From: CBDDBK01 sp965225715
GTDB taxonomy: Bacteria > Bacteroidota > Bacteroidia > Cytophagales > Flammeovirgaceae
Direction of reading: 5' to 3'
DNA: 64,000 bases
Assembly (NCBI GenBank): GCA_965225715.1
Contig: CBDDBK010000001.1
Coordinates: 1 to 64,000, forward strand
The translations under genes were made by a program, and so were the position numbers. This document shows positions 37,632-46,429 of this stretch, in pieces (position 1 is the first letter of the stretch; each line of letters begins with the position of its first letter). The notes below the pieces were generated by a model, which was not told where the DNA came from, did not search any database, and worked only from the letters and a program-made list of their open reading frames with translations.

Positions 37632-38120
37632 TTAAAGCTCAATTTTTTTTATTTGTAAATAGTTTTGTGAAAAATATAGAAGTGGTTTTTTAATTTTGTT
37701 TCTATTCAAATCTATAATTTCACATAATACTAAATTATGGTCTCCAGCAGGAATAATTTTATTGACTTTTACTGTGTACCATGCTAAACAGTTTTTTATA
37801 ATGGGGATACCTTCTTTGTGATCAAAGATAGTATTTTCTTTAGAATTAGACAGCTTAAGTTGTCCTGAAAAATGGTCACTAATATTTTGTTGATCAGCAG
37901 ATAAAATACTTATTCCAAGTTTAAGGTTTTCATGAAGTATTGAAAATAAATTGCTCTTTTCAAAAACTGAAAAAAGAACTAAAGGAGGTGTAAAGGAAAC
38001 TGATAAAAAAGAGCTTGCTGTCATACCATGTATTATTTTATTTTCGGTTTGAGTAGTTACTACGGTAATACCTGAAGCAAAAGCACTGGCAACAGATTTG
38101 AGTTGATTAATATCTATCAT
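37632..38120 (-). CDS. Flavin reductase-like (FMN-binding split-barrel) protein
   Basis: 162 residues: SVASAFASGITVVTTQT, GMTASSFLSVSFTPPLVLFS and FGDHN-like AGDHNLVLCEI are the conserved parts of the flavin reductase family, which uses NAD(P)H to reduce FMN or FAD for a partner oxygenase. No partner monooxygenase is nearby. Single gene. Confidence 0.9.
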   Translation of the reverse strand: MIDINQLKSVASAFASGITVVTTQTENKIIHGMTASSFLSVSFTPPLVLFSVFEKSNLFSILHENLKLGISILSADQQNISDHFSGQLKLSNSKENTIFDHKEGIPIIKNCLAWYTVKVNKIIPAGDHNLVLCEIIDLNRNKIKKPLLYFSQNYLQIKKIEL

Positions 38121-38211
38121 TTGTCATAATTTATAAACACTTAATAGTTTATTTTCCTATGATTTTTGTAAGCTACAGAAATAGTTTCGGTTTCTATATA
38201 AAAATCAAAAC

Positions 38212-38262
38212 TATTAGTCTCATCACTTGAAAAAAGGATTTTTAAAAGGTTTAGTTCACTTG
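38212..38262 (-). repeat. Family A dispersed repeat, tail half, minus orientation
   Basis: The plus strand reads CATCACTTGAAAAAAGG then ATTTTTAAAAGGTTTAGTTC, the complement of the tail. The head is missing. The surrounding spacer 38121-38894 also holds the family B element at 38640. Confidence 0.6.
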
Positions 38263-38639
38263 CCGTTTATCCTAACTTTCTAAATAAAGCAATTTTTTGC
38301 AGATCATTTTTCTATTTCATCAGCAATTTCATATAGAATATAATCGAATCTGAGTGACTATAGTTAGTTTTTTTTGATTTTTTTGAACATATTTTGCAAG
38401 ACTTAAACACAACAGTTTAGTAGTTTTTTAACATCTTGATAATAAAATATTTATAATATTAAAATTTTTTAATTTAATAAATTGACTCTCAGTATTTTAA
38501 TTTTATTAAGTCTTAATTTCTAATTTCTAATTATTGAATTATTGATATAGGATTATAATTTTAAAACTACATAATTCAATGTTTTTATACAAAAATGTAC
38601 ATTAGTTTTATATATTTGTTACATTTATTGAATAAAGTG

Positions 38640-38780
38640 AGACTTTCTTATAAAAATTCTAACTATTTAGTTTTCAAAAGATTTATAACTTAAATCTTAT
38701 CTATAAATTTAAAATTTTGTTGTATAAAAATTTAATTAACAACAAATTAATTCATATACTATTTCTTTATAAGAAAGCCT
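38640..38780. mobile_element. Family B MITE-like element, 141 bp
   Basis: Terminal inverted repeats AGACTTTCTTATAAA and TTTATAAGAAAGCCT (one mismatch over 15 bp). Possible target duplication AATAAAG on both sides. The interior aligns with the copy at 45986 (TTTTCAAAAGATTTATAA, AAATTAATTCATATACT). No coding capacity. Confidence 0.7.
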
Positions 38781-38894
38781 TAATAAAGAATAATATTTTA
38801 ATTATTTTTGGTTTCAATATTTCTTTTTACTTATAATTTCCAAGAACTTTTGAGAAACTTCTTAAAGACCTTATGTCTAACTAAATTTATACCT

Positions 38895-39860
38895 GTGAAG
38901 AAAATATATATTTTTATTGCTTTAGTGTTTGTAGTTAAAACTACCCAGGCACAGCAAGATCTACAACTTACAAATTACGTTTTTAATCAAGTTTATTGGA
39001 ACCCTGCGGCAGCGGCTATAGAACCTGATTGGATTTATTTTAATGCTTTATACCGGGTTCAATGGCTTGGTTATAATAGTGATTATGACGCTGTTAATGG
39101 TAATCCAACTTCTCAATTATTTAGTATTGGATTGCCTTATAAATTTAAAAAAAATAGTATGGCAGTTGGTATTAATTTAGCTAATGAACAATTGGGGCCT
39201 TTAACTAATTTACAGATTGGGCTGAACTTAGCCTATATGATCGATTTGGATTTAGGAATATTTTCTATTGGAGCAAGAATAAACCGTTATAGTCAAAATA
39301 TAAATACGAGTATACTACGTTTTGTCAATCCAAATGATCCTTTTAATGTGAGTTTTCAAAATTTAAAAGCAAATCAATTAGATTTTGCTTTTGGTTTTTA
39401 TTTTGATAGTGAAACGGTTTTTGCAGGTATTAGTGTTAACCATGCTACCGAAGGTAGCTTTTCAAACTTAGAATTACCTGATTATAATTCTTTAACATTA
39501 CATTATTATATCTTAACTGGGTATAATTTTTTAACTGATTACTTTACTTTTACGCCCTCTGTCCTTATTAAGCTGGTGCGTCCTAATATTCTCTCTTTTG
39601 AATCAACCTTATTGGCAGACTTTAACAAATTTTATGTGGGTTTATCGCTTCGTGATGTGAATGCTGCGGGTTTATTAATAGGATTACGTTTCTTAAATGA
39701 AAACTTACGATTAGGCTATTCCTTTGATTACCATTTTGGTAATGATGTTGCTTTACCCAGTGCTGCTTCGTCTCACGAACTAAATATTAGTTACCGTATT
39801 CCGAGTTTTACTCGAAGAACAAAATATATTGTCAGAAATCCAAGATTTAGAAAAGAATAA
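38895..39860 (+). CDS. PorP/SprF-family type IX secretion outer membrane protein
   Basis: About 322 residues from a GTG start at 38895, which gives a clean signal peptide (KKIYIFIALVFVVKTTQAQ). An upstream in-frame ATG-like start at 38808 would add an implausible hydrophobic leader. The body has the family hallmark QLTNYVFNQVYWNPAAAAIE and barrel strands, ending SYRIPSFTRRTKYIVRNPRF. The neighbouring genes are an S41 protease downstream and a long spacer upstream; no type B substrate is adjacent, unlike the copy at 25051. Confidence 0.88.
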   Translation: MKKIYIFIALVFVVKTTQAQQDLQLTNYVFNQVYWNPAAAAIEPDWIYFNALYRVQWLGYNSDYDAVNGNPTSQLFSIGLPYKFKKNSMAVGINLANEQLGPLTNLQIGLNLAYMIDLDLGIFSIGARINRYSQNINTSILRFVNPNDPFNVSFQNLKANQLDFAFGFYFDSETVFAGISVNHATEGSFSNLELPDYNSLTLHYYILTGYNFLTDYFTFTPSVLIKLVRPNILSFESTLLADFNKFYVGLSLRDVNAAGLLIGLRFLNENLRLGYSFDYHFGNDVALPSAASSHELNISYRIPSFTRRTKYIVRNPRFRKE

Positions 39861-39995
39861 AAAAAATTATATAATCCTTAAATCATAAAAAATTATATCC
39901 ATATGCTATTATGTAAAATAACTTAAATAACATCCCCTAAAATATTTTTATTTCTTCTGATATTGGCTTAAATAGACAAAATTTAATTATTAAAG

Positions 39996-41654
39996 ATGAT
40001 AAGAAAGCACTTTAACATCACTTTATCCCTTCTAACCCTATTAGGAATAAGTATCTTTTTATTAGCTTTTAAAAAGCAAGATAGATATTTTGAGATTTTA
40101 CGAAATATTGAATTATTTAGTACAGTTTACAAAGAGATTAACCGCGATTATGTCGATCCACTTAACCCTATTTTACTTATGAATACGGGTATTAAAGCAA
40201 TGTTAAGAGAATTAGATCCTTATACGACTTATACGCCTGAAGAAGATATAGAAGATTATAGAACTCAAACTACAAGTGAACGAGGGAGGCTCGGAATTTT
40301 TGCTGTTAAATATCAAAATAGGGTTATTGTTACAGAAGTTATTCAAGGATGTCCAGCTTATAAAGCAGGTTTGCAAGTTGGAGATGAAATCATAGCTATT
40401 GATGGTAAAAAAAATATAGGAACTTATAAAGATATAGAATTAGAAAATTTGATTCAAGGTGAAATAGGCACAGAAATTAATCTTTTAATAAAACGTTATG
40501 CCCAAGAAGCAAAGATTTATACCATTACTCGTCAGCATATTAATACTGATAAAGTGCCTTACCATGGTCAAATAACTGATAATATTGGACTAATCCAATT
40601 AACAGATTATGGGCAAAACGCAACTCGGGAAATAAAGTCAGCAATTTTAGATTTAAAAGAAAAAGGAGTTACTCGGTTTATTTTAGATTTACGTAACAAT
40701 CCAGGGGGCTTACTTAGCGAAGCTATTGGTATATGTAACTTGTTTATCGATAAAAATTTAGAAGTTGTTGAAACAAAAGGACGCTCAGAAGGAAGTAATA
40801 AACGCTATAAAACTTTAGATCAACCGATAGATAAGGAGAGTAAATTGGTAGTTTTGATTAATCATCAAAGTGCTTCTGCTTCTGAAATTACTGCTGGGGT
40901 CATTCAAGACTATGATAGAGGTATTATTATGGGAGGACGTTCTTTTGGAAAAGGGCTAGTTCAAGTCACACGTCCTTTACCTTATAATGCTCAATTAAAA
41001 ATTACGGTCTCAAAATATTATATTCCCAGCGGGCGTTGCATTCAAGAATTGGATTATAGTCATTTAAATCCAAATCATACACCGACAAAATATGCTGTTG
41101 ATTCTTCAATAGTTTTTAAAACAAAACTTGGAAGATCGGTTTTTTCTGGGCGAGGTATTAATCCTGATATTCATATAGAACTTCCAAAATATGCCCCTAT
41201 TACCTTAAGTCTTTTTAAAAATCAACTCTTTATTCGGTATTCAGCTGTGTATAGAGCAAAATATTTAACTATAGATTCATCCAGAAATTTTTCTATTTCA
41301 GATGCAGATTATAAAGATTTTATTAATTGGTTGGATGATAAAACATTTGATTATAGAACTAAAGCCGAAAAAGCTATAGATAATTTCATTGAAAATGCTA
41401 GAAATGAACAATATTATCACGATTTAAAAAATGAAATTGAAGGTTTACATACACAAGTTATGCATGATAAATCGCGCGATTTAATAAAATATAAGCCCGA
41501 AATAAAAGTGGCTTTAGAAGAAACTATTGTAAAAAGTTTTTATCATTTAGATGGAGTTTTGGAATATTCTTTTGATAAAGACCCCAATATTAAAGAAGCT
41601 GTTAAAATTTTGACTGATGAAAAGAAATACGATTCTATTCTAAAAAGTTTTTAA
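39996..41654 (+). CDS. S41-family carboxy-terminal processing protease
   Basis: 552 residues. An N-terminal membrane anchor (LSLLTLLGISIFLLAF) is followed by the tail-specific protease N-region (YVDPLNPILLMNTGIKAMLR, ELDPYTTYTP), a PDZ domain (PAYKAGLQVGDEIIAIDGK) and the catalytic core: LDLRNNPGGLLSEAI, catalytic Ser in QSASASEITAG and Lys in FGKGLVQ. The C-terminal extension of about 130 residues is typical of the Bacteroidota form. It acts in the periplasm. Confidence 0.95.
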   Translation: MIRKHFNITLSLLTLLGISIFLLAFKKQDRYFEILRNIELFSTVYKEINRDYVDPLNPILLMNTGIKAMLRELDPYTTYTPEEDIEDYRTQTTSERGRLGIFAVKYQNRVIVTEVIQGCPAYKAGLQVGDEIIAIDGKKNIGTYKDIELENLIQGEIGTEINLLIKRYAQEAKIYTITRQHINTDKVPYHGQITDNIGLIQLTDYGQNATREIKSAILDLKEKGVTRFILDLRNNPGGLLSEAIGICNLFIDKNLEVVETKGRSEGSNKRYKTLDQPIDKESKLVVLINHQSASASEITAGVIQDYDRGIIMGGRSFGKGLVQVTRPLPYNAQLKITVSKYYIPSGRCIQELDYSHLNPNHTPTKYAVDSSIVFKTKLGRSVFSGRGINPDIHIELPKYAPITLSLFKNQLFIRYSAVYRAKYLTIDSSRNFSISDADYKDFINWLDDKTFDYRTKAEKAIDNFIENARNEQYYHDLKNEIEGLHTQVMHDKSRDLIKYKPEIKVALEETIVKSFYHLDGVLEYSFDKDPNIKEAVKILTDEKKYDSILKSF

Positions 41655-41942
41655 ATTCCAATAATTAGGAAGTATGAAAATTATAATAGACCCTATGTTA
41701 TAAAATTTTATATGGATTGTTATATATTTGACTTTTAGTAAATCACGTTTAATAGCCTGAAATAGTTATCTAAATTGATTTTTAAACTATTAAAATTATT
41801 TTTTTTTAACAACTTCATTTAAATAACTATTTAGAAATTAAATATTTGCAAATTTACCCATGTTTTATAACTTTTTTAAAATAAGTTGTAAACAACTTTA
41901 TTTATAAGGTCATCTACTTTTATCTGATGACCTTATAAAATA

Positions 41943-42111
41943 CTATAAACCATAATACCAGACTTTATCTATATTTGGAGACCCGCCTGTTCGCCAAATT
42001 TTATTATCAAAAACAACAAAACGGGAACCTTCTCTCCAAGTAGAAGAACCCCGGATCTTCTTCTGTCCACGTTATTCCATCAGGACTATACCAAACTTCA
42101 CTAAAATCATT
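41943..42111 (-). pseudogene. Beta-propeller (Kelch/BNR-like) surface protein remnant
   Basis: In two minus-strand frames: SEVWYSPDGITWTEEDPG, then SRFVVFDNKIWRTGG and VWYYGL before a stop at 41943. This is the SxDGxTWTxxT...VVFDNKIWVIGG blade pattern of secreted propeller proteins. A frameshift near the middle and the IS1-type element at 42112 truncate it. It is the only recognisable content of the spacer 41655-42111. Confidence 0.6.
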
Positions 42112-42938
42112 GGTGGTGTTGTAGAAAGTATGATTTAAGGAAATATTTTTGATATTGAGACATTTAGAGTTAAATTTGTTCATTTGTTTCACCCAAATAA
42201 GACAAAATGACGATAGAAATAACCCTAAAATGCCTCAAATGCGAAGGGAAAGATATAAGAAAAAATGGAAGAACTAAAAGGAAGAAGCAAAATTATGAGT
42301 GTAAAAGCTGCGGTCGGCAGTTTATAGCTCCTCAGGAGCTGAGTTATCGAGGGTGTCAAAAAGGAATAACTGAGCGGGTTAAACATATGCTTGTCAGACG
42401 AGTAGGTATTAGGGATATTTCTGAATTAGAAGGTATTAGCCCTAAAAAAGTTTTATCTATTCTTGCCAATACCACGGTTTCTATCAAGCCCAAACAACGT
42501 TTTTATGCTAGCTTAGAGGTTGATGAGCTTTGGTCTTATGTGAAAAAGAAGGGGCAGAAATACTGGTTGATTGATGCGTATTGTCGTCAGAGTGGCGAGA
42601 TAGTTTCTTGGGCTTGGGGCAAGCGTGATCGCAAAACAGTGCAGCGTCTATGGTTTAGTTTAAAGGCTCTTGGTGTTGGTTTCAAAGAAGTTTGTACAGA
42701 TAACTTGGAGGCATTTAAAGGGGGCTTTGAAGATTGTAAGCATTTGATAGGCAAATGTTTTACAAAGGGTATAGCGGGTAATAATTGTCGTCTGCGTCAT
42801 CGAATCAGCCGTTTAGTTCGTAGAACCTGTTGCTTTTCTAAAAAGAAGTCTAATCATCGCAAAGCCAGATGTTAGCTTTCTTTTATATCAATAACGGGCA
42901 TGTGTAAAATTTGACATCATATTTTGTATAACACCACC
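42112..42938 (+). mobile_element. IS1-family insertion sequence
   Basis: 827 bp bounded by inverted repeats GGTGGTGTTGTAGAAAGTAT and the complement of ATATTTTGTATAACACCACC (GGTGGTGTT plus near-matches). The flanks extend the similarity by ATT on each side, so no clear 8-9 bp target duplication could be assigned. Confidence 0.85.
42207..42875 (+). CDS. IS1-family transposase (single frame), C-terminus frameshifted
   Basis: 222 residues. An N-terminal zinc-finger region (LKCLKCEGKDIRKNG, YECKSCGRQFI) corresponds to InsA; the InsB-like catalytic part has YASLEVDELWSYV, VCTDNLEAF and NCRLRHRISRLVRRTCCFSK. Unlike E. coli IS1, both parts are in one frame. Just after HRKARC the frame stops, while another frame continues AFFYINNGHV to a stop, which is the normal family ending. 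A small indel has therefore replaced the last dozen or so residues, and activity is uncertain. Confidence 0.9.
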   Translation: MTIEITLKCLKCEGKDIRKNGRTKRKKQNYECKSCGRQFIAPQELSYRGCQKGITERVKHMLVRRVGIRDISELEGISPKKVLSILANTTVSIKPKQRFYASLEVDELWSYVKKKGQKYWLIDAYCRQSGEIVSWAWGKRDRKTVQRLWFSLKALGVGFKEVCTDNLEAFKGGFEDCKHLIGKCFTKGIAGNNCRLRHRISRLVRRTCCFSKKKSNHRKARC

Positions 42939-43307
42939 AATTTTGGAATATTAGTAAGTAATTTTTCCATTTTGTAACTTTGTAAAATTTTTAAATAAAA
43001 CTATACCAAACTCAAAATTTATTTGTGTCGGGTACTATATTTTATAATCTGTATTTTCATTAGAAACTTTTAAATATAAATATTTATTGCACAATTTAAT
43101 TTTTTTATTGTACCTTCGCTTTACACTGTTTTTTTATTGAATAATGTCAGTCCAAAACTATAATCAAAACCTTGATAAGTTAATCTCAATTCTATGGTTA
43201 AAACAGCATACTTTTGATGGTTTTATTTTATTTATTTAAAAATAAATTATTATCTGATACGTTGCTTATTTAATATACTTTTATTATAGGCCAAAGAATC
43301 ATTAAAA
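42939..43307. other. Gene-free 369-bp AT-rich spacer
   Basis: No continuation of the interrupted propeller gene was found on this side of the IS1 element. I see no RNA gene or repeat copy. It should contain the promoter of the DUF4199 gene. Confidence 0.5.
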
Positions 43308-43958
43308 ATGCTGAAGAGAAGTTTTAAAAATTTAAGAAATTTATTTTTTTGGGAATTAACAATTGTTTTAAATAGTTTTATTAATCAAATTTATTCGATG
43401 TTAAAATTAGCCGATCTTAAAGTTAGACATATCTATAGACATATCTATCAATATCTTAAAATTAGACATATCTACCAATATGGTATTATTATAGGACTGA
43501 GTCTTTTTTTACTTAATATTGCTGTTTATTATTCAGCTAAATTTATTTTTTCTAATTATATTTATATTCTACTTGGTGAATTTGTGATTATCTTGATATT
43601 ACTGGTAATTACAATTTTTTATTATAAAGAAAAAAACAGTAAAGTTTCTTATAAAAGTTCTCTTTCCTTACTAATTTTAATAGGCTGTATCAGTAGTTTT
43701 ACCTCTTTTTTCTGTTTTTCTATTTATCTTAATATTGATGGTTCTATGTTAAATGAGATGTTTTTTTTCATGGTAGATGCCTTGCAAACAGATAAATTAA
43801 CAGATGCTGAAACAAATCAACTTATTAAGACAGGTGAATATTTCCTTAACCCTTTAGGTTTTAGTTTCTTTTTTAAAGGTATCTTGCCTTTTTTTATTAT
43901 CTTTATTCTTTCTTTTTTTATATCTATTTTCAGTATTTTTAATTTTAAGAGATCATAA
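43308..43958 (+). CDS. DUF4199-like membrane protein
   Basis: 216 residues with about four transmembrane segments (IIIGLSLFLLNIAVYYSAKF, FVIILILLVITIFYY, LLILIGCISSFTSFFCFSIY, ILPFFIIFILSFFISIFSIF). The arrangement and the DPM1-like glycosyltransferase downstream match DUF4199 proteins of Bacteroidota, whose function is unknown. The N-terminal cytoplasmic segment contains a short imperfect repeat (RHIYRHIYQYLKIRHIYQYG) encoded by triplicated AGACATATCTA. A start at the Met before LKLADLK would give a more typical length. Confidence 0.7.
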   Translation: MLKRSFKNLRNLFFWELTIVLNSFINQIYSMLKLADLKVRHIYRHIYQYLKIRHIYQYGIIIGLSLFLLNIAVYYSAKFIFSNYIYILLGEFVIILILLVITIFYYKEKNSKVSYKSSLSLLILIGCISSFTSFFCFSIYLNIDGSMLNEMFFFMVDALQTDKLTDAETNQLIKTGEYFLNPLGFSFFFKGILPFFIIFILSFFISIFSIFNFKRS

Positions 43959-44092
43959 GTATGATTTTATAACCTGAAATTCCAAGGTATAATGTTATTT
44001 TATTTATGATATAAAGTTCTAATTATTTAAGATTCCTAAAAAAGATTGGATCAATAACCAAATACATTATGCTGTGAACGGTTTAATATTTC

Positions 44093-44185
44093 TATAGCAG
44101 CGCTATTATTACCTTATAAAAATTTATTTTCATTATCAATGAGTTAAAAGCTCTAAAAATCCTTTTTTCAAGTGACATGACTATA
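44093..44185 (+). repeat. Family A dispersed repeat, complete copy
   Basis: Head TATAGCAGCGCTATTAT, middle ATTATCAATGAGTTAAAAGC, tail AAAAATCCTTTTTTCAAGTG then ACATGACTATA. This copy is close to the apparent consensus. It lies in the 308-bp spacer before the glycosyltransferase gene. Confidence 0.82.
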
Positions 44186-44266
44186 GAGATAAGCAATTTT
44201 TATAAATTAGAGTCTTATAAAATAACAATAAATCTAAAAAAATACGCGCCAGAAAAAACAAAATAA

Positions 44267-45226
44267 ATGGACATTTCTATTCTTATTCCGGCCTATAACG
44301 AAGCTGAATCTTTACCTCATCTTATTAAATGGATATTCAAAACCCTAAAAAATTATGACTATCGGTATGAAATTATTATAATTGATGATGGAAGTACTGA
44401 TAAGACATGGCCAGTTTTAAATGACTTGAAGAAAAAATATAGTTTTCTCAAAGGAATTAAATTCTTGAATAATTATGGAAAAACAGCAGCTTTAAGTGTA
44501 GGATTTAAATCAGTTGTAGGAGATGTTGTTATTACTATGGATGCTGATTTGCAAGATAGTCCTGAAGAAATAGATGAATTGTATAAGATGATCCAAAAAG
44601 AAGGTTTTCAATTGGTTTCAGGTTGGAAAAAAAAGCGATATGATCCGCTTACCAAAACAATTCCTACAAAGTTATTTAATAAAGTGACTCGCATGATGTC
44701 CCATGTTAATTTACATGATTTTAATTGTGGATTAAAGGCGTATAAAAAAGATGTGGTTAAAAATATTCAACTTTATGGAGAAATGCACCGTTATATTCCA
44801 ATGATAGCCAAATGGAAAGGATATAATAATATAGGTGAAAAAGTTGTTCAGCACCAAGCTCGAAAATATGGAAAAACAAAATTTGGGGCAGAACGATTTA
44901 TATATGGTTTCTTGGATTTACTATCTATTTTTTTTGTTTTAAAGTTTAAAAAAAGGCCAATGCACTTTTTTGGTAGTATTGGACTAATCTCTTTTCTATC
45001 TGGAGGTATAATTTCTATTTGGTTAATTTTAGAAAAATTAATTAAAATCTATTTTGGTCATAATTTGCCCCGTAATATTACAGATCAGCCTTTGTTTTTT
45101 TTAGCATTGGTATTAGTTATTCTGGGTAGCCAATTATTTTTAGCTGGCTTTTTAAGTGAACTTATTGTTACAACAAATTTAAACCAAGATGATGTTATTA
45201 TTGAAGAAAAATTGGGACTTGAATAA
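44267..45226 (+). CDS. Family 2 glycosyltransferase, DPM1/GtrB-like
   Basis: 319 residues. GT-A fold: ISILIPAYNEAESLPHLI, IIIDDGSTDKTW, nucleotide/metal-binding TMDADLQDSPEEI, and the acceptor region FNCGLKAYKKDV. Two C-terminal transmembrane segments (FFGSIGLISFLSGGIISIWL, PLFFLALVLVILGSQLFLAG) anchor it. Such enzymes transfer a sugar from a nucleotide donor to polyprenyl phosphate. It is the usual neighbour of DUF4199 genes. Confidence 0.93.
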   Translation: MDISILIPAYNEAESLPHLIKWIFKTLKNYDYRYEIIIIDDGSTDKTWPVLNDLKKKYSFLKGIKFLNNYGKTAALSVGFKSVVGDVVITMDADLQDSPEEIDELYKMIQKEGFQLVSGWKKKRYDPLTKTIPTKLFNKVTRMMSHVNLHDFNCGLKAYKKDVVKNIQLYGEMHRYIPMIAKWKGYNNIGEKVVQHQARKYGKTKFGAERFIYGFLDLLSIFFVLKFKKRPMHFFGSIGLISFLSGGIISIWLILEKLIKIYFGHNLPRNITDQPLFFLALVLVILGSQLFLAGFLSELIVTTNLNQDDVIIEEKLGLE

Positions 45227-45354
45227 TATAGTAGCCTAGCTAATAAAATATAGGTAATTTGCTAGGAAAACTCAAAAAAACCAGGAAAGAAATAGTAGAT
45301 AATATTTGGTTCGCTCATCATAGAAAACAGAATCACAATAAAAGTCATTTTAAG

Positions 45355-45398
45355 GGTATAGCCCCTAAAATCCCCTTTTCAAATAATAACTGTAATAC
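45355..45398 (+). repeat. Family A dispersed repeat, weak fragment
   Basis: TATAGCCCCTAAAATCCCC then TTTTCAAATAATAACTG preserves part of the head and tail in shortened form. Confidence 0.35.
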
Positions 45399-45417
45399 CA
45401 AGTAGTTTTGATTTAAC

Positions 45418-45453
45418 TAAAACAAAAATGGATTACCAAAACTGATAATCCAT
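45418..45453 (-). terminator. Rho-independent terminator of the split tRNA gene
   Basis: On the minus strand ATGGATTA and TAATCCAT form an 8-bp stem with a 10-nt loop, followed by TTTTTGTTTT. It begins 12 nt after the tRNA 3' end, which supports transcription of the interrupted tRNA as one unit. Confidence 0.8.
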
Positions 45454-45464
45454 CTTCTAAATAG

Positions 45465-45909
45465 TAGCGGAGGCAGGACTCGAACCTGCGACCTTTGGGT
45501 TATGCTTACCAACTACAGTTTTCACTGCACCTAAGCTAATGCTATGAGTTTTGTGGTCTGGACTTTATCTTTACCTTTTCCTATAATTGGAGTTAAGGCA
45601 TTTGCCATTAAGTCTCTACACCTTTTCTAGTTAACTTCTAGAACTTGGCTCGGGATTGCCATACTAAAGGGTTCCCCGAATTTGACAAATAATCACTTTA
45701 GTATTTCTACAAAAGCAGCCCTCTGCAAAATTAAGCAATCAAGCGCACCATGATAGATTATCAAAAGTTGACTTTCTTTCATTTTTGCTTGTCAGTTTTG
45801 ATTAAGTGTATCTCGAAACTGATTCTAATAAACACAATATTTTAATTTATTAGCTGCTTATAATTTAACAATCTTGAGCCCAACGAGCTACCAACTGCTC
45901 CACCCCGCG
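45465..45909 (-). tRNA. Initiator tRNA-fMet(CAU), interrupted by a group I intron
   Basis: The 5' exon is 45909-45877 (33 nt: CGCGGGGTGGAGCAGTTGG onwards to GGGCT) and the 3' exon 45504-45465 (40 nt: CATAACCCAAAGG onwards). Joined, they make a complete cloverleaf with anticodon loop CTCATAA. Initiator hallmarks are all present: C1 x U72 mismatch, A11-U24 in the D stem, and three consecutive G-C pairs (GGG/CCC) in the anticodon stem. The 7-bp acceptor otherwise pairs with one G-U. CCA is not encoded. The intron lies between U33 and C34. No other initiator tRNA is in the window, so this copy may be essential. Confidence 0.93.
45505..45876 (-). ncRNA. Group I intron (372 nt, no ORF) in tRNA-fMet
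   Basis: The 5' splice site follows exon U33; the intron's last base is G. Core elements on the minus strand, in order: a P2-like stem with arms TCAGTTT/AAACTGA; a P4 region with CGGGGAACC and GGCAATCCCGAGCCAAG (45647-45680 area); an R-like element GGTGTAGAGACTTAATGGC (45604-45622); an S-like element AAGATAAAGTCCAGACC (45555-45571), whose AGTC can pair with GACT of R to give P7; and a GCAGT-GAAA-ACTGT tetraloop hairpin near the 3' end (45515-45528). The GGCAAT...GAGCCAAG style resembles the IC3 tRNA introns of cyanobacteria. I could not place P1/IGS with confidence. No homing endonuclease. Confidence 0.88.
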
Positions 45910-45985
45910 ATATTTTAGAATGCAAAGTTAGACATATATTATAGAAGTCAATGTATAAAATGCAAAGTTTTTTCATTTTATACAT

Positions 45986-46120
45986 GATTTTCTTATAAAA
46001 ACTATAAATAGTTGGTTTTCAAAAGGTTTATAATCTAAAGATTATGTGTAAATTATATTTTATAAAGCCTTTATTATCAATAAATTAATTCTTATACTGT
46101 TTTTTTTATGATAGAGTCCT
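45986..46120. mobile_element. Family B MITE-like element, diverged copy
   Basis: GATTTTCTTATAAAA at the left and TTTTTATGATAGAGTCCT at the right are decayed versions of the family B ends. The interior (GGTTTTCAAAAGGTTTATAA, AAATTAATTCTTATACTG) aligns with the element at 38640. Confidence 0.55.
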
Positions 46121-46201
46121 ATATTGGCATAAACCTCAAATAGTTCTGATTTTTTACTGAAGTATTGACATCGATAATTTTGCTTATTCTATTTGTTTAT
46201 G

Positions 46202-46429
46202 AAGGGCTTTCTTATACCATTAATGATTTAAACTTACTATATTACGAGATTTTAGATTTACGCTATAAATATCATGCCAAAAACTATCAGTTTAGAAGTC
46301 AAAGAGAGTTTTGCCGATAAAATGATGTTACTTGCATCTTATGAGTGTAGATTTATATGAATGTTGCGCATTAAATAAACACAAATATACACTATTTTAC
46401 ACGCACATTTTTTTTATAAGAAAGCCCTT
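46202..46429. mobile_element. 228-bp element with perfect 15-bp terminal inverted repeats and 10-bp target duplication
   Basis: Ends AAGGGCTTTCTTATA and TATAAGAAAGCCCTT are perfect complements. TTTGTTTATG flanks it on both sides (46192-46201 and 46430-46439). The ends resemble those of the family B elements. Inside, a short frame begins MPKTISLEVKESFADKMMLL and stops after 28 codons; this may be the N-terminus of a deleted transposase. Recent insertion of a non-autonomous element. Confidence 0.85.

Noticed and set aside
45227..45300. CCTAGC...GCTAGG hairpin after the glycosyltransferase gene considered as a terminator
   Set aside because: The stem is short with a long loop and no following T-run on either strand.
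45505..45876. Insertion in the tRNA considered as a MITE or IS remnant
   Set aside because: It lacks inverted ends and target duplication, and it has group I core elements and exact exon joining with a terminal G.
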